Shown one piece after another: positions 37,155-47,045 of a stretch of 47,147 nt of DNA. Below the pieces are notes generated by a model. The model made no database searches and had not been told where the DNA came from. It worked only from the letters and a program-made list of their open reading frames with translations. Source of the stretch: Pseudoalteromonas sp. BSi20652 (GTDB lineage Bacteria; Pseudomonadota; Gammaproteobacteria; Enterobacterales; Alteromonadaceae). The translations under genes and the position numbers were made by a program. The stretch is taken from the NCBI RefSeq assembly GCF_000239855.1, contig NZ_BADT01000082.1, positions 1-47,147 of the forward strand, given 5' to 3'. Numbering within the stretch: the first letter of the stretch is position 1; each line of letters begins with the position of its first letter.

Positions 37155-38126
37155 TTAACCACCTAACATAGCTAAGTGAGTTGTCGCACCTGTTAAGCGT
37201 TTATCTAGCTCATGGCTTATTTCTTTATTGCCCATAGCAGCTCGAATTGCCTTTACGGTCGCTGCAGTATCGTCCTCGTTGAGTAGCTCGCGTAAATCTA
37301 TACCTTGCTCGGCAAATAAGCATAAGTGCAATTTACCCAGCGCCGATACCCTCAAGCGATTACAGCTTTTACAAAAATCTTTGCTGTACGGCATTATTAA
37401 ACCAATACGACCATCGTAATCAGGATGAAAAAACTCCTCAGCGGGTCCATTTAATTTCCCCCTAACGACCTGTAACCAGCCTTGAGCTAAAAGCTGGGCT
37501 TTAATCGTTTGCCCACTTAAGTGGTTTTGTTCAAAAAAGGTGGCGCCATTACCTGTTTCCATTAATTCTATGAAGCGCACCGTAACTTTGTGGTGTTTTA
37601 CCCACGCTAAAAAATCCTTCAATTGGTTTTTATTAAACTGCTTGGCAAGCACTGCATTTATTTTTATATCTTTTATGCCCAGATCTACCGCGCGTTCAAT
37701 CCCTTTTAAAATAAGGTTAAGTTTGTCGTGCCCTGTTATTAGCTTAAACATACTCGGATTTAAACTATCAATACTGACATTGAGCGCATCAAGCCCTGCT
37801 TCTGTAAATTCATCAATTTTATTTAATAAATTAAATCCGTTGGTAGTAATGGCTACTTTTTCTATGCCTGGGGTGTTTTTACAGAGTTTTATTATATCGG
37901 TGACGTCGTTTCGTAAGCATGGTTCGCCACCTGTAATACGCACTTTTTTAGTACCTAGTTCTGCAAACGCATTTACAAGCGTGCTAATTTCGTTTTTATT
38001 TAAAAAATTACGCGGCGTATCGCACTGATAGCCGTTTGGTAAACAATAACTACAACTAAAATTACATACATCGGTTATTGAGAGGCGCAAATAGTTAAAC
38101 TGCCGACCAAATTGATCATTAAGCAT
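37155..38126 (-). CDS. moaA: GTP 3',8-cyclase (radical SAM)
   Basis: A 323-residue radical SAM enzyme starting molybdopterin synthesis from GTP. The N-terminal SAM cluster ligands are in CNFSCSYC; the C-terminal GTP-binding [4Fe-4S] cluster ligands lie in FCKSCNRLR and HLCLF; the chain ends in Gly-Gly (AMLGG) as MoaA must. I placed the start at the ATG at 38126 with AAGGAAG before it; a longer frame to 38189 would overlap nasA with non-conserved basic residues. 16 bases separate it from nasA. Confidence 0.95.
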   Translation of the reverse strand: MLNDQFGRQFNYLRLSITDVCNFSCSYCLPNGYQCDTPRNFLNKNEISTLVNAFAELGTKKVRITGGEPCLRNDVTDIIKLCKNTPGIEKVAITTNGFNLLNKIDEFTEAGLDALNVSIDSLNPSMFKLITGHDKLNLILKGIERAVDLGIKDIKINAVLAKQFNKNQLKDFLAWVKHHKVTVRFIELMETGNGATFFEQNHLSGQTIKAQLLAQGWLQVVRGKLNGPAEEFFHPDYDGRIGLIMPYSKDFCKSCNRLRVSALGKLHLCLFAEQGIDLRELLNEDDTAATVKAIRAAMGNKEISHELDKRLTGATTHLAMLGG

Positions 38127-38142
38127 ATGCTTCCTTGTTTGT

Positions 38143-40839
38143 TTACATTTCAACCGCAACATTAATACTGTTCGCTTTTTGCGTAGCATGTTGCTTAATT
38201 AATTGGCTTAATTGCGTTTTACACGAACCACAGTTGGTTCCACATTTAAGTTCAGACCCCAATTGCTCAACTGTGTTTGCACCGCTTTTGATGGCGTTTA
38301 TAATTGGCTGCTCTCTTACTTTAAAGCAGCTACACACTTGCATGCCTTGGGTAAATTCTTCATCAGGGGTTGCATAAAGCAGTGACTGTAACTGTGTAAA
38401 ACTCAGTAATGGCTCTGCAAATAAATGGTTTATCCACTCAAGTGATATTTCTTTTTGCTCGTTAGAAATAACAGCAACAAACGCTAACTGATCGTTTTGA
38501 ATACACTGCACATGCATGGCTTTTGCAGTACTCATAGCCGACCACTGCCCTTGTAAACCAGTTAAGGTTTGGCAGTAATACAGTAAATCACTTTGTGGCT
38601 TATTAAGCGCCAATTGGTAATTAAAGCAATTACTTGCATTAACTTTGAGCCAAAAATCACTGTTTATAACAAGTTCGTTTTTAGCAAACAGCTGCATATA
38701 TTGCACAAAGGGTGCTTTAACTATATTAACAGCGCCGTGTTTGCACTCAGCCTGACCAGATAGAGGGTCAACTACCGATTGATACAACCTACTTACTGTT
38801 GCTGATGACGCAAATTGCTTGTTCCAATGAATCGGCATAAAGCATTCACCTTTTCGCACCGAATCGGTTACTTTTGCATGCGCGGTAACCTGCCCTGTTT
38901 GGGCAATCGCACTTATTAAATCGTTTTGTTTAATTTCCAATTTACTTGCATCAAGCGGATTAATTTCAATGTACGGCCGTGTAATATGCGATGAAAGCGC
39001 AGTGCTTTTACCGGTGCGGCTCATGGTATGCCATTGGTCGCGTATACGTCCTGAGTTCATTACAAACGGATAATCGCTTGATGTTTTTTGCACCGGTAAT
39101 TGCGGTGTTATGGGTATAAAGCGCGCTTTTTTATCCGCAGTGCTAAATTGGTTATTTGTAAAAACCTGACCATTTTTATAAGGCTGGTTTTTAACAACCG
39201 GCCACATAATGGGTTTTAAGTTATCGTACTGGCTTTTTGTGAGCCCAACTAAACCAGAGAGGTTTAATAATCGACTGTCATTATTTTCAAAGTCGGTTAA
39301 TTGTGCCCATTCTTCAAAAATGCCACTGGGATCTGTAAAATCAAACCCTTCAAAGCCCATTTTTTTAGCAACTTCGCACATAATTTGCCAATCGTTTTTA
39401 GCTCCTGAATAAGGCGCTACTAAAGGGCGCTGCCTTGATATTCTGCGCTCTGAGTTAGTTACTGTGCCGTTTTTTTCACCCCATCCGGTTGATGGAAAAG
39501 CAACATCGGCAAATTTTAACGTATCACTTTTTGCAATACAGTCAGATACAACCACCAGCTCGCAGGTCTCTAATGCCTTTTTAATAGCGGCGTTATTAGG
39601 CAAACTTACCATTGGGTTTGTTGCCATTACCCACACGGCCTTTATTTTGCCTGCGGCTATTTCATCAAACATATCAATAGCATTGCTGCCTGCTTTTTTA
39701 GCAATAGTTGGCGAGAGCCAAAAGCGCTGTACAAGTGATTGGTGCGCTTCGTTTTCAATATCTAAATGCGCCGCTAACTGATTAGCCAAGCCACCGACTT
39801 CGCGCCCGCCCATCGCATTGGGTTGCCCAGTAATCGAAAACGGACCACTGCCTGGCTTAAGTAATTTACCTGAGGCTAAATGCGCATTAATAATGGCGTT
39901 GCATTTATCTACACCCGAGCTTGACTGATTTATACCCATTGAATAAAAGCTAATCGCACTTGGGCTGTTAGCAAATAGCGCGTAAAACTCAGTAACTTGC
40001 TCAATTGCTATATCGCAAAAGTCGCTAACTGCCTCACAGCTCCACTTTTGTGCCTCTTGCAGTGCACTTTCAAAGCCGTTTGTGTGCTGAGCAATAAATT
40101 GCGTATCGAGGTGGTTATGCTCATTTAAATAATTAAGTAAGCCGTTATAAAGTGCGGCGTCACTGCCTGGTTTTATATTTAAAAATGTGTCGGCAAGCTC
40201 AGCGGTGTCGGTTTTTCGAGGGTCAATAACCACCACTTTCATATTTGGGTTAAGCTGCTTTGCACGCTCCATTCGCTGATACAAAACCGGATGAGTCCAT
40301 GCTGCATTAGAGCCAATTAAAATAAGCAGCTCAGTTTGCTCTAAATCCTCGTAGGTACACGGCACTACGTCTTCACCAAAAGCACGTTTATAACCTACCA
40401 CAGCCGATGACATACACAGGCGCGAATTTGTATCAATATTGCCAGAGCCTATGTAGCCTTTCATTAACTTATTCGCGATGTAGTAATCTTCAGTGAGTAA
40501 CTGCCCCGACACATAAAAAGCCACCGCATCGGGTCCGTACTTTTGTATTATGTCGTTAAATTTATTGGCAACATGGTCGGTGGCTTCATCCCACGTAACA
40601 GCTTGATTATTAATAAGGGGCGACGTTAAGCGATTATCACTGCCTGTCGTGTCGAGTAAATGGGTGCCTTTTACACATAAACGACCAAAGTTTGCGGGGT
40701 GCTCTCGCATGCCTTCAAGTTTGGTTGGCACATTATTAAAAAGTGAAATATCAACACCACACCCTACACCACAGTAAGCACATGTTGTTTGTTTTAAACT
40801 GGTTTTATTTAAAGTTGGTGACGTGTTTGTGGTTGTCAT
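38143..40839 (-). CDS. nasA: assimilatory nitrate reductase catalytic subunit
   Basis: An 898-residue cytoplasmic molybdoenzyme reducing nitrate to nitrite. The N-terminal [4Fe-4S] cluster uses Cys20, Cys23, Cys27 and Cys55 (CAYCGVGC, RLCVKG). Molybdopterin-binding blocks include SRLCMSSAVVGYKRAFGED in core SRLCMSSAV, INQSSSGVDK, GPFSITGQPNAMGGREVGG in core GQPNAMGGREVGG, and the C-terminal MNSGRIRDQWHTMSRTG in core GRIRDQWHTM. The last 60 residues or so are a BFD-like [2Fe-2S] domain (CSCFKV, CGTNCGSC), as in Klebsiella NasA. There is no Tat signal. Its electrons come from NasB, 26 bases upstream. Confidence 0.95.
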   Translation of the reverse strand: MTTTNTSPTLNKTSLKQTTCAYCGVGCGVDISLFNNVPTKLEGMREHPANFGRLCVKGTHLLDTTGSDNRLTSPLINNQAVTWDEATDHVANKFNDIIQKYGPDAVAFYVSGQLLTEDYYIANKLMKGYIGSGNIDTNSRLCMSSAVVGYKRAFGEDVVPCTYEDLEQTELLILIGSNAAWTHPVLYQRMERAKQLNPNMKVVVIDPRKTDTAELADTFLNIKPGSDAALYNGLLNYLNEHNHLDTQFIAQHTNGFESALQEAQKWSCEAVSDFCDIAIEQVTEFYALFANSPSAISFYSMGINQSSSGVDKCNAIINAHLASGKLLKPGSGPFSITGQPNAMGGREVGGLANQLAAHLDIENEAHQSLVQRFWLSPTIAKKAGSNAIDMFDEIAAGKIKAVWVMATNPMVSLPNNAAIKKALETCELVVVSDCIAKSDTLKFADVAFPSTGWGEKNGTVTNSERRISRQRPLVAPYSGAKNDWQIMCEVAKKMGFEGFDFTDPSGIFEEWAQLTDFENNDSRLLNLSGLVGLTKSQYDNLKPIMWPVVKNQPYKNGQVFTNNQFSTADKKARFIPITPQLPVQKTSSDYPFVMNSGRIRDQWHTMSRTGKSTALSSHITRPYIEINPLDASKLEIKQNDLISAIAQTGQVTAHAKVTDSVRKGECFMPIHWNKQFASSATVSRLYQSVVDPLSGQAECKHGAVNIVKAPFVQYMQLFAKNELVINSDFWLKVNASNCFNYQLALNKPQSDLLYYCQTLTGLQGQWSAMSTAKAMHVQCIQNDQLAFVAVISNEQKEISLEWINHLFAEPLLSFTQLQSLLYATPDEEFTQGMQVCSCFKVREQPIINAIKSGANTVEQLGSELKCGTNCGSCKTQLSQLIKQHATQKANSINVAVEM

Positions 40840-40865
40840 ACTGCTCTCTTTTAGTGTGCTTTAAT

Positions 40866-42389
40866 TTATGCGGGCTGTTTTACAGGCTCATTAAGAGTAA
40901 CTACGCTAATAGTGTTACTTGCTTTAGCGAGCGCGCTGTTTATTACGTTTTGAACGAGCTTTTCACACCCTCCACAACCTGTACTGGCTTTGGTGCTTTG
41001 TTGCACACTTGCCAAATCTATGCAGCCTTTGGCGACTGATTGTTCAATGGTGTGTTTAGTTACTTTATGACAAGCGCAAATAATGGCGTCATCAGGCAAG
41101 TCGTCGGCGCTTAGCTCTGCTATGTCGCCAGCAAGGGGCATAATGAGCGCTTCAGGGGCAGTGGTAAGTTCAATGTCGTTTAAGTGATATTGCAGCAAAT
41201 TGTCGTAATCGCTGGTATCGCCAACAAGTACCGCGCCAATCAGTTTATTACTTTGTGAATTAGTGACTACTTTTTTATAAATGCCATTGGCTTGGTCTTC
41301 AAAATAATAGCTTATTGCGCCTTCGCTTCTTGCATGCGCATCGCCAATAGAGCCCACTTCAACACCCATTAATTTAAGCTTGGTGCTCATATCGGCACCG
41401 CTAAATTCATCGGCTTTATTGTCTAAGCCGGTACTTTGCAAAATACCTTGCTGCGTATCTTGTAAAATATGCCCAACTGCTATTTTAGCCATGGCGTAAC
41501 CAGGTGCCACTAAGCCAAAAATAAAATTATTCCACAGTGCACATTCGCCAATCGCGTATATGTTTTCATCGCTCGTTTGGCAGTGGTTATTAATTACAAT
41601 ACCGCCGCGCTCGCCTAACTCTAAATTAAACTCGCGGGCTAAATTATCATAAGGGCGAATCCCCGCCGAAAATACAATCATGTCGGTTTCAAGGGTTTTA
41701 CCACCTTTAAAACACATTTTGTAACGGCAGTTCTCACCCTCTACTATTTCCTCGGTTGCTACCGATATATGTACAGTAACGCCTAAATCCGTAATTTTAT
41801 TTTTTAGTAGCCGACCACCACCCGCATCAACTTGTACGCCCATAAGTTGCGGTGCAAATTCTATTACGTGAGTATGTAAACCCAGTTGCTTTAATGCGTT
41901 TGCAGCTTCAAGCCCCAGTAAACCGCCACCAATTACCACGCCTACTTTGCTGCCGTGGGCTGAGTTTTTTATTGCGTGTAAATCGTTAATGGTGCGATAA
42001 ACAAGGCAATGCTCGCGATCTTTACCCGGTATAGGAGGTACAAATGGGAATGAACCTGTAGCAAGCACAAGCTTGTCGTATTCAAACAACTCCCCTTTCG
42101 CGGTCGTTACAGTTTGCGTATCACGATTTATATCAATCACTTTAGAATGAGTATGAAAGCGTACTTGCCAATCGTCATAAGTTTTATTGCATGTAAGTGC
42201 GAGGTCGTCTGCGGTTTTACCTTTAAAAAAAGAGGATAGTTGTACGCGGTCATACGCTAAACGGTCTTCACCGCTCAATACCGTAATTTCAAATTGCTCA
42301 TTAGCTTGATTTTGAGAAACTAGCTGCTGCACAAAATGATGTCCCACCATTCCGTTTCCTACCACTACAACACGCTGCTTGCTTAGCAT
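40866..42389 (-). CDS. nasB: nitrate reductase electron-transfer subunit (NAD(P)H, FAD, [2Fe-2S])
   Basis: A 507-residue flavoprotein that passes electrons from NAD(P)H to NasA. It has FAD-binding GNGMVGHHFVQQ at the start, NAD-binding GGGLLGLEAANALKQLGLHT in core GGGLLGLEAANA near residue 150, and a BFD-like [2Fe-2S] domain at the C-terminus (CACHKV, CGGCEKL near 475). It is closely related to the first 500 residues of NirB at 5377 (shared GNGMVGHHFV, LATGSFPFVPPI, FSAGIRPYD), so the two are paralogues. Called nasB in Bacillus and nasC in Klebsiella. The start has AAGGTGGG before it. A 227-base gap with a long palindrome separates it from the porin gene. Confidence 0.93.
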   Translation of the reverse strand: MLSKQRVVVVGNGMVGHHFVQQLVSQNQANEQFEITVLSGEDRLAYDRVQLSSFFKGKTADDLALTCNKTYDDWQVRFHTHSKVIDINRDTQTVTTAKGELFEYDKLVLATGSFPFVPPIPGKDREHCLVYRTINDLHAIKNSAHGSKVGVVIGGGLLGLEAANALKQLGLHTHVIEFAPQLMGVQVDAGGGRLLKNKITDLGVTVHISVATEEIVEGENCRYKMCFKGGKTLETDMIVFSAGIRPYDNLAREFNLELGERGGIVINNHCQTSDENIYAIGECALWNNFIFGLVAPGYAMAKIAVGHILQDTQQGILQSTGLDNKADEFSGADMSTKLKLMGVEVGSIGDAHARSEGAISYYFEDQANGIYKKVVTNSQSNKLIGAVLVGDTSDYDNLLQYHLNDIELTTAPEALIMPLAGDIAELSADDLPDDAIICACHKVTKHTIEQSVAKGCIDLASVQQSTKASTGCGGCEKLVQNVINSALAKASNTISVVTLNEPVKQPA

Positions 42390-42546
42390 TTACCCACCTT
42401 AAAGTGATACCTATTTTAGTAATTGACTAAAATTGAAATCGAATAATTTGTTATAGGGTTGTTATAGCAATATGTAAGCCAAATATATAAACATTTAAAA
42501 TCAGCAAGTTGCCTACATTGGTGCGTAGGTAAAAAGCATAAAGCCC

Positions 42547-42576
42547 CACAAGATGGTGCAATTGCACCATCGTGTG
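42547..42576. promoter_or_regulatory. 30-base near-perfect palindrome between porin and nasB genes
   Basis: A perfect 20-base core (42552-42571, GATGGTGCAA and its complement) is extended by four more paired bases on each side after one mismatch. No T-run follows directly. The halves TGGTGCA and TGCACCA are NtrC half-sites but in inside-out order; a further GCACCA lies near 42521 on the minus strand. It could be an RNA processing or stabilising hairpin or an operator for nasBA. Confidence 0.5.
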
Positions 42577-42616
42577 TCGCTATAAATTACAAGTGAATAT
42601 TAGAAGATAGAGAGGG

Positions 42617-43810
42617 TTAAAATTTAGCGCTCATCCATACCCATAATTTTTGAGTATCGACTTTATTAGCAGCAGTATCGCCCGCCGAGTAATCAGCATA
42701 TTTAACACCCACTGCGTATTGTTTATTAATAGGTTTAACGTATTGTACGTTTAGTTCAGTACCTAAATCGTCAACCCCATTTGATTGCTCATTAGCATCA
42801 AAACTGTGATAAGCCACCAGCCATTTTCCGTCAAACGCTTTACCGTTTAAGCTTATGTAGGTGTCGTCCAAGCCTTGTGTGGGTGTATTTAAAAACGTAT
42901 CTGCCCAACCATTAAATTTATGCAACGTAGCAAGCGGTGTTGCAAATCCGTAATCGCCATTGTCAGAGCCAAGTGACTCTATGCCAACTTTTAAAGTTAC
43001 TGTATTAGTACCCAACCCTTTTAAATCTACTGCACCTTCAAGTGCATAGTAATCGGCATCAAAATCACTCAGGCTTGTTGAGGCAGACTGCGTTGCATAC
43101 TCCGCTTTGTAATAAAATTTTATGTCGTTTAGAGTTTTATTACCGTTAAAAGAGACGCCATAAGTGTCTAAGCTGTCGTCTTTTATAGCATCGTTACTTA
43201 ATAAGTAGCTGTATAAAACCACTTTACCGTAGTCTGTTTTAAAGCTTGCATTGATTAGATGATCGGACGACTTAATATCTTTATCATCAGCAAATATGCG
43301 GTTACGCTTGTTTAAATAACTGTATTGCAAATCTATGTTATTAAATGCGTAATTAATGGTTGCTGCATCAAAGGTTTGTCTGTCTTGGCGCCAACCTACA
43401 TGCCCAACAAAACGCTGTCCATCAAGCGCAATTACTTGGCGCCCTACTTTTAGCGATAAACCATCGCGGGCATATTTAACAAATCCTTGGTCAATCTCAG
43501 TGTTTTCTGGGTCTGCAATAACAGAGTAATTAGTATTTTTCCCCACCGTATTGTTGTAATCATCTACGCCTAATAGGCTGCGAGTATCTTCTACCTCAAT
43601 AAGGGCTGAAAAACCATTAACCTCATCTGTTTGATGCGTTAAGCGGGTTCTAAGCGTTAAGCCGCTTGCATCTTTTAAGGCATTTTCTTGATCAACGCTT
43701 TCAAAACGCAGTCTAAAATCAAGATCAGTTTGCGCGGCAAAGCTTATTGAAGGCGCAGTGAAGCAACCCAGTATAAAAATAATAGGTAAGTTGTTCTTAT
43801 AGTTAAGCAT
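42617..43810 (-). CDS. outer-membrane porin-like beta-barrel protein
   Basis: A 397-residue protein with an N-terminal signal peptide (hydrophobic about 8-25, likely cleaved after SFAA). The mature part is rich in alternating beta-strands, including LRTRLTHQT and LSLKVGRQVIALDGQRFVGHV in core KVGRQVIALDGQRF. It ends in Phe (WMSAKF), the outer-membrane assembly signal. It resembles alginate-export-type porins. Position within the nitrate operon suggests a route for nitrate across the outer membrane, but specificity is not visible in the sequence. It starts 9 bases after the kinase stop. Confidence 0.85.
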   Translation of the reverse strand: MLNYKNNLPIIFILGCFTAPSISFAAQTDLDFRLRFESVDQENALKDASGLTLRTRLTHQTDEVNGFSALIEVEDTRSLLGVDDYNNTVGKNTNYSVIADPENTEIDQGFVKYARDGLSLKVGRQVIALDGQRFVGHVGWRQDRQTFDAATINYAFNNIDLQYSYLNKRNRIFADDKDIKSSDHLINASFKTDYGKVVLYSYLLSNDAIKDDSLDTYGVSFNGNKTLNDIKFYYKAEYATQSASTSLSDFDADYYALEGAVDLKGLGTNTVTLKVGIESLGSDNGDYGFATPLATLHKFNGWADTFLNTPTQGLDDTYISLNGKAFDGKWLVAYHSFDANEQSNGVDDLGTELNVQYVKPINKQYAVGVKYADYSAGDTAANKVDTQKLWVWMSAKF

Positions 43811-43819
43811 TTTGGTTCT

Positions 43820-45562
43820 CTAAGTTTTAATTATTAATACACATACCAAAGCAATAAATAAACACAGCGAAATACATTTCCATACCATAACTGGATCGCG
43901 TTTCATTATTGAACTTTTATTAGCGGTACTTTCTAAATAAGGATTAGGTTTATTGATATCGTTTATAAACTCAGAAAAAGCTTGGTATCTGAGTTCAGGT
44001 TTAGGGGCAAGCGCCTTCATAAGGGCTTGATCTAACCAAAACGGAATATCGGCTCTGTACTTACGAATACTTGTGTAGTGCCAATGGCTGTAATCTTTTG
44101 GCGCTACGTGGTTAAGTGGCAGTGGCTTATAAGGTAGTTTTGAGCACAATAACTCATAAGCAATAACGCCCAGTGAAAACAAATCACTTTTAAAATCAGC
44201 GTGCATAGTAATGAGCGTCTCAGGTGCAGTGTAGTCGGCAGTGCCTTGTGGGCAATCGTCCGCAATTTGCTTAACCGACTCATCCATAGACGCAACGCTT
44301 ACCGTGCCGTAATCTATTAGCGTTACTTTTCCGTGCGCATCTATCATTACGTTATCGAGTTTTAAATCGCGATGTACCATATCCAAGCGCTGAAACGCCC
44401 TTAGTGCGTGTACTATTTGTTCAATAATACTGCGTACTTGGGTTATTTCTGGGTGCGGCACGTCGTGCTTCCAATCACTCAGTGTTTGCCCATCCATATA
44501 CTCACAAATATGATATAAAAAACGGCTTTGCGATTGCGTACTCAGTACTTTCATCACATTAAGGTGGTTTATGCGTTGCCCCACCCAACCTTCTCTTATA
44601 AAGCCTTGAAGGTAGTGCACATCGTCCTCAAAATTAACCGAAGGTGCTTTTAAAACCACGGGTGGTATATCGGGCGCTTGTTGCACTAAATAAATATGCG
44701 AGCGACTACTGGCATGCAATTTACGAATAACCGTGTAGTCATCAATTTTTTGCCCAACATTAAGCGCGGGTGGAATTTTGCGTCGTGTTAGCGAATGATA
44801 AAGCTCATCTAACTTTTGCTCAGCAATATTTTCTACTTTTACCAGTAAACAACTTACGTTGTCGTCACTGCCTCGTGCTAATGCAAGCTCGGTAATTGCT
44901 TTAGCTGCATTTTCTAAATTAGTGTGCTCGTTAATTAATTTAGCTATATCACTACTTGGGAGCACATCGTGTACGCCATCGCAGGTTAATATGTAAATAT
45001 CGTCTGCTTTTAGGTCAACTTCGTATACATCTATTTCTTGATGAAGTTGTGCCCCTAATGCACGCGTTAGCGTATCGTTTACTTTGTGATCCCGTGTTAT
45101 CGCCTCTATTTTGCTGCCTCGCAGGCGGGTAATACGCGTATCACCTAAGTGAAATATATACCCCGTTGCCGACTTTAAAATAAGTGCTGTAAACGTGGTC
45201 ATCCAATCAGCTTGGCGCTGACCAAGGTGATTGTAATTAACCGATTGCGAATACAACCACTGGTTTAAACTCGCAAGCACCTTCGACACTGACTTTTTAA
45301 CTGCCCAACTTTCGGGGGTATTTAAATACTCATTAATAAAATGAGTAACCGAAATCTGAGACGCTTGTTTAGCATTTTTTGCTGATGAACACCCATCGGC
45401 TAAGCAGGCAATAACGCCTTTAGACTCTTTTTCTTGCGCTTTGGTGTTAAGGGCAGCAAACGCATCTTGGTTTTCTGCTTTTAACCCTTTAGCGCTGTGC
45501 CCGCCAAATGAAACATTAAGTTCATTATTTACGGCGCTCGCTTTGCGTGTTTCATCAAACAT
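43820..45562 (-). CDS. bifunctional PP2C phosphatase / serine-threonine protein kinase
   Basis: A 580-residue fusion. The PP2C phosphatase (about 15-245) keeps metal-binding Asp residues in KAENQDAF, CLADGCSS, LTCDGVHD and GSDDNVS. The kinase domain (about 270-540) has Lys in PPVVLKAP, catalytic HRDLKLDN, DYG for DFG in LIDYGTVS, and TADYTAPE; the glycine loop is degenerate (KLHASSRSHIYLV). A single membrane segment at the C-terminus (about 557-577) anchors it facing the cytoplasm. It lies between narK and the porin gene, with 13 and 9 bases to its neighbours, so it is part of the nitrate operon and may control uptake by reversible phosphorylation; the substrate is unknown. Confidence 0.92.
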   Translation of the reverse strand: MFDETRKASAVNNELNVSFGGHSAKGLKAENQDAFAALNTKAQEKESKGVIACLADGCSSAKNAKQASQISVTHFINEYLNTPESWAVKKSVSKVLASLNQWLYSQSVNYNHLGQRQADWMTTFTALILKSATGYIFHLGDTRITRLRGSKIEAITRDHKVNDTLTRALGAQLHQEIDVYEVDLKADDIYILTCDGVHDVLPSSDIAKLINEHTNLENAAKAITELALARGSDDNVSCLLVKVENIAEQKLDELYHSLTRRKIPPALNVGQKIDDYTVIRKLHASSRSHIYLVQQAPDIPPVVLKAPSVNFEDDVHYLQGFIREGWVGQRINHLNVMKVLSTQSQSRFLYHICEYMDGQTLSDWKHDVPHPEITQVRSIIEQIVHALRAFQRLDMVHRDLKLDNVMIDAHGKVTLIDYGTVSVASMDESVKQIADDCPQGTADYTAPETLITMHADFKSDLFSLGVIAYELLCSKLPYKPLPLNHVAPKDYSHWHYTSIRKYRADIPFWLDQALMKALAPKPELRYQAFSEFINDINKPNPYLESTANKSSIMKRDPVMVWKCISLCLFIALVCVLIIKT

Positions 45563-45575
45563 GGTAAATAATGCC

Positions 45576-47045
45576 TTACGTCACTGAAATAAGTTCAACG
45601 GTGCCATCTTCATTTACTTCGGTAATATGCCCATCAGGTTCTCTCATAAAAAACAGTGCGCCTAAACCAAGTATTGCACTGCCCGCAATTATGAAAAAGA
45701 AAGTTTGATAATCAACAAGCGATAACGCTGTTAAGTAAACGACCGCACCAACATTACCGTAAGCCCCTGTCATACCTGCAATCTGCCCAGTTAAACGACG
45801 TTTAATTAGCGGTACTGCAGCAAATACAGCGCCTTCACCGGCTTGCACAAAAAACGAACACGCCATAGCCGCAACCACTGCAAGCCATAAAGGCCACGAT
45901 GCATCAACTAAGCCCATTACAAAATAACCAACAGCAAGACCTGTAGTAAGCACAATAAGTGTTATACGACGACCTAATTTATCTGAAATCCAACCGCCAC
46001 CTGGGCGAGATGCCAAGTTCATAAACGCATAAGCAGAGGCTAAAATACCCGCATACACCATATCAAGCGCAAATACATCCATAAAAAACAGCGGTAACAT
46101 AGAAACAACCGCAAGCTCAGAACCAAAGGTTGTAAAATATAAAATATTTAAAACAGCCACTTGCTTAAACTCATAACGGTGCGACTCAGGGACAGGCTCT
46201 TTAAAAATATGACCATTTACGTCATAGGTTTTATATACTTCGTAAACATAAAGTAGAATTAAAAAAGCATACACGGCAAGTACAAAATTAGCAGAAATTA
46301 AGTTAGCACCGGTTGGCGAAAGCTTCCAAGTAAGTAATGCTAATGCACCGTACATTGGAATTTTCATAATAAGCAGTAGTACAAAGTCACCTTTGCTTGT
46401 TACTTCCATTGCGCCTACTTTTTTAGGTTTAAAGTATGTACCGCCTTTTGGTGTGTCAGTTACATTGATATACCAAATAACACCAAATATAACGCTTAAT
46501 ACACCGGTTAAACCTACTGCGTAACGCCAACCATCTTCGCCACCAAACATAAGTGCAATAATAGGCAGTAACATAGCCGCAGCTGCTGAACCAAAGTTAC
46601 CCCAGCCACCATAAATACCTTCGGCTATACCCAACTCATTAGCAGGAAACCATTCACTCACCATACGAATGCCCACAACAAAGCCAGCACCAATAAAGCC
46701 TAAAGCAAAACGCGCTATTGCAGCTTGCTCAAATGTAGTTGCCATAGCAAACATAAAACATGGAATACTACAGCTAATAAGTAGTGCTGCATAAACAATA
46801 CGGGGACCAAATTTATCGGTTAGCATACCCACCACGACACGCGCTGGAATAGTTAACGCTACATTTAAAATTAGTAATGTTTTAACTTGTGCCATGGTGA
46901 TCCCAAGCGAACCCGCTATAGCACCTAATAATGGAGCATGATTAAACCATACAAAAAATGACACAAAAAACACCATCCAACTCAGATGTAATATTTTCAT
47001 TTTTCCACTAAACGATATTAGATTAAACCCAGAACTCGGTTGCAT
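45576..47045 (-). CDS. narK: NarK/NasA-type nitrate/nitrite MFS transporter
   Basis: A 489-residue inner-membrane protein with about 12 hydrophobic segments. The nitrate porter family is shown by [15 protein letters not shown] in the first helix, [23 protein letters not shown] (core [15 protein letters not shown]) after helix 2, and the glycine-rich signature [18 protein letters not shown] (core [13 protein letters not shown]) and [13 protein letters not shown] in helix 5. Arg residues in helices 2 and 8 for anion binding appear kept. It is the first gene visible in the leftward operon, with GAGGAAA before the ATG. Confidence 0.93.
   Translation of the reverse strand: MQPSSGFNLISFSGKMKILHLSWMVFFVSFFVWFNHAPLLGAIAGSLGITMAQVKTLLILNVALTIPARVVVGMLTDKFGPRIVYAALLISCSIPCFMFAMATTFEQAAIARFALGFIGAGFVVGIRMVSEWFPANELGIAEGIYGGWGNFGSAAAAMLLPIIALMFGGEDGWRYAVGLTGVLSVIFGVIWYINVTDTPKGGTYFKPKKVGAMEVTSKGDFVLLLIMKIPMYGALALLTWKLSPTGANLISANFVLAVYAFLILLYVYEVYKTYDVNGHIFKEPVPESHRYEFKQVAVLNILYFTTFGSELAVVSMLPLFFMDVFALDMVYAGILASAYAFMNLASRPGGGWISDKLGRRITLIVLTTGLAVGYFVMGLVDASWPLWLAVVAAMACSFFVQAGEGAVFAAVPLIKRRLTGQIAGMTGAYGNVGAVVYLTALSLVDYQTFFFIIAGSAILGLGALFFMREPDGHITEVNEDGTVELISVT

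Noticed and set aside
42480-42540. Sigma-54 promoter before nasB
   Set aside because: No TGGC-N8-TTGC element with exact GG-N10-GC spacing was found in the gap on the minus strand.
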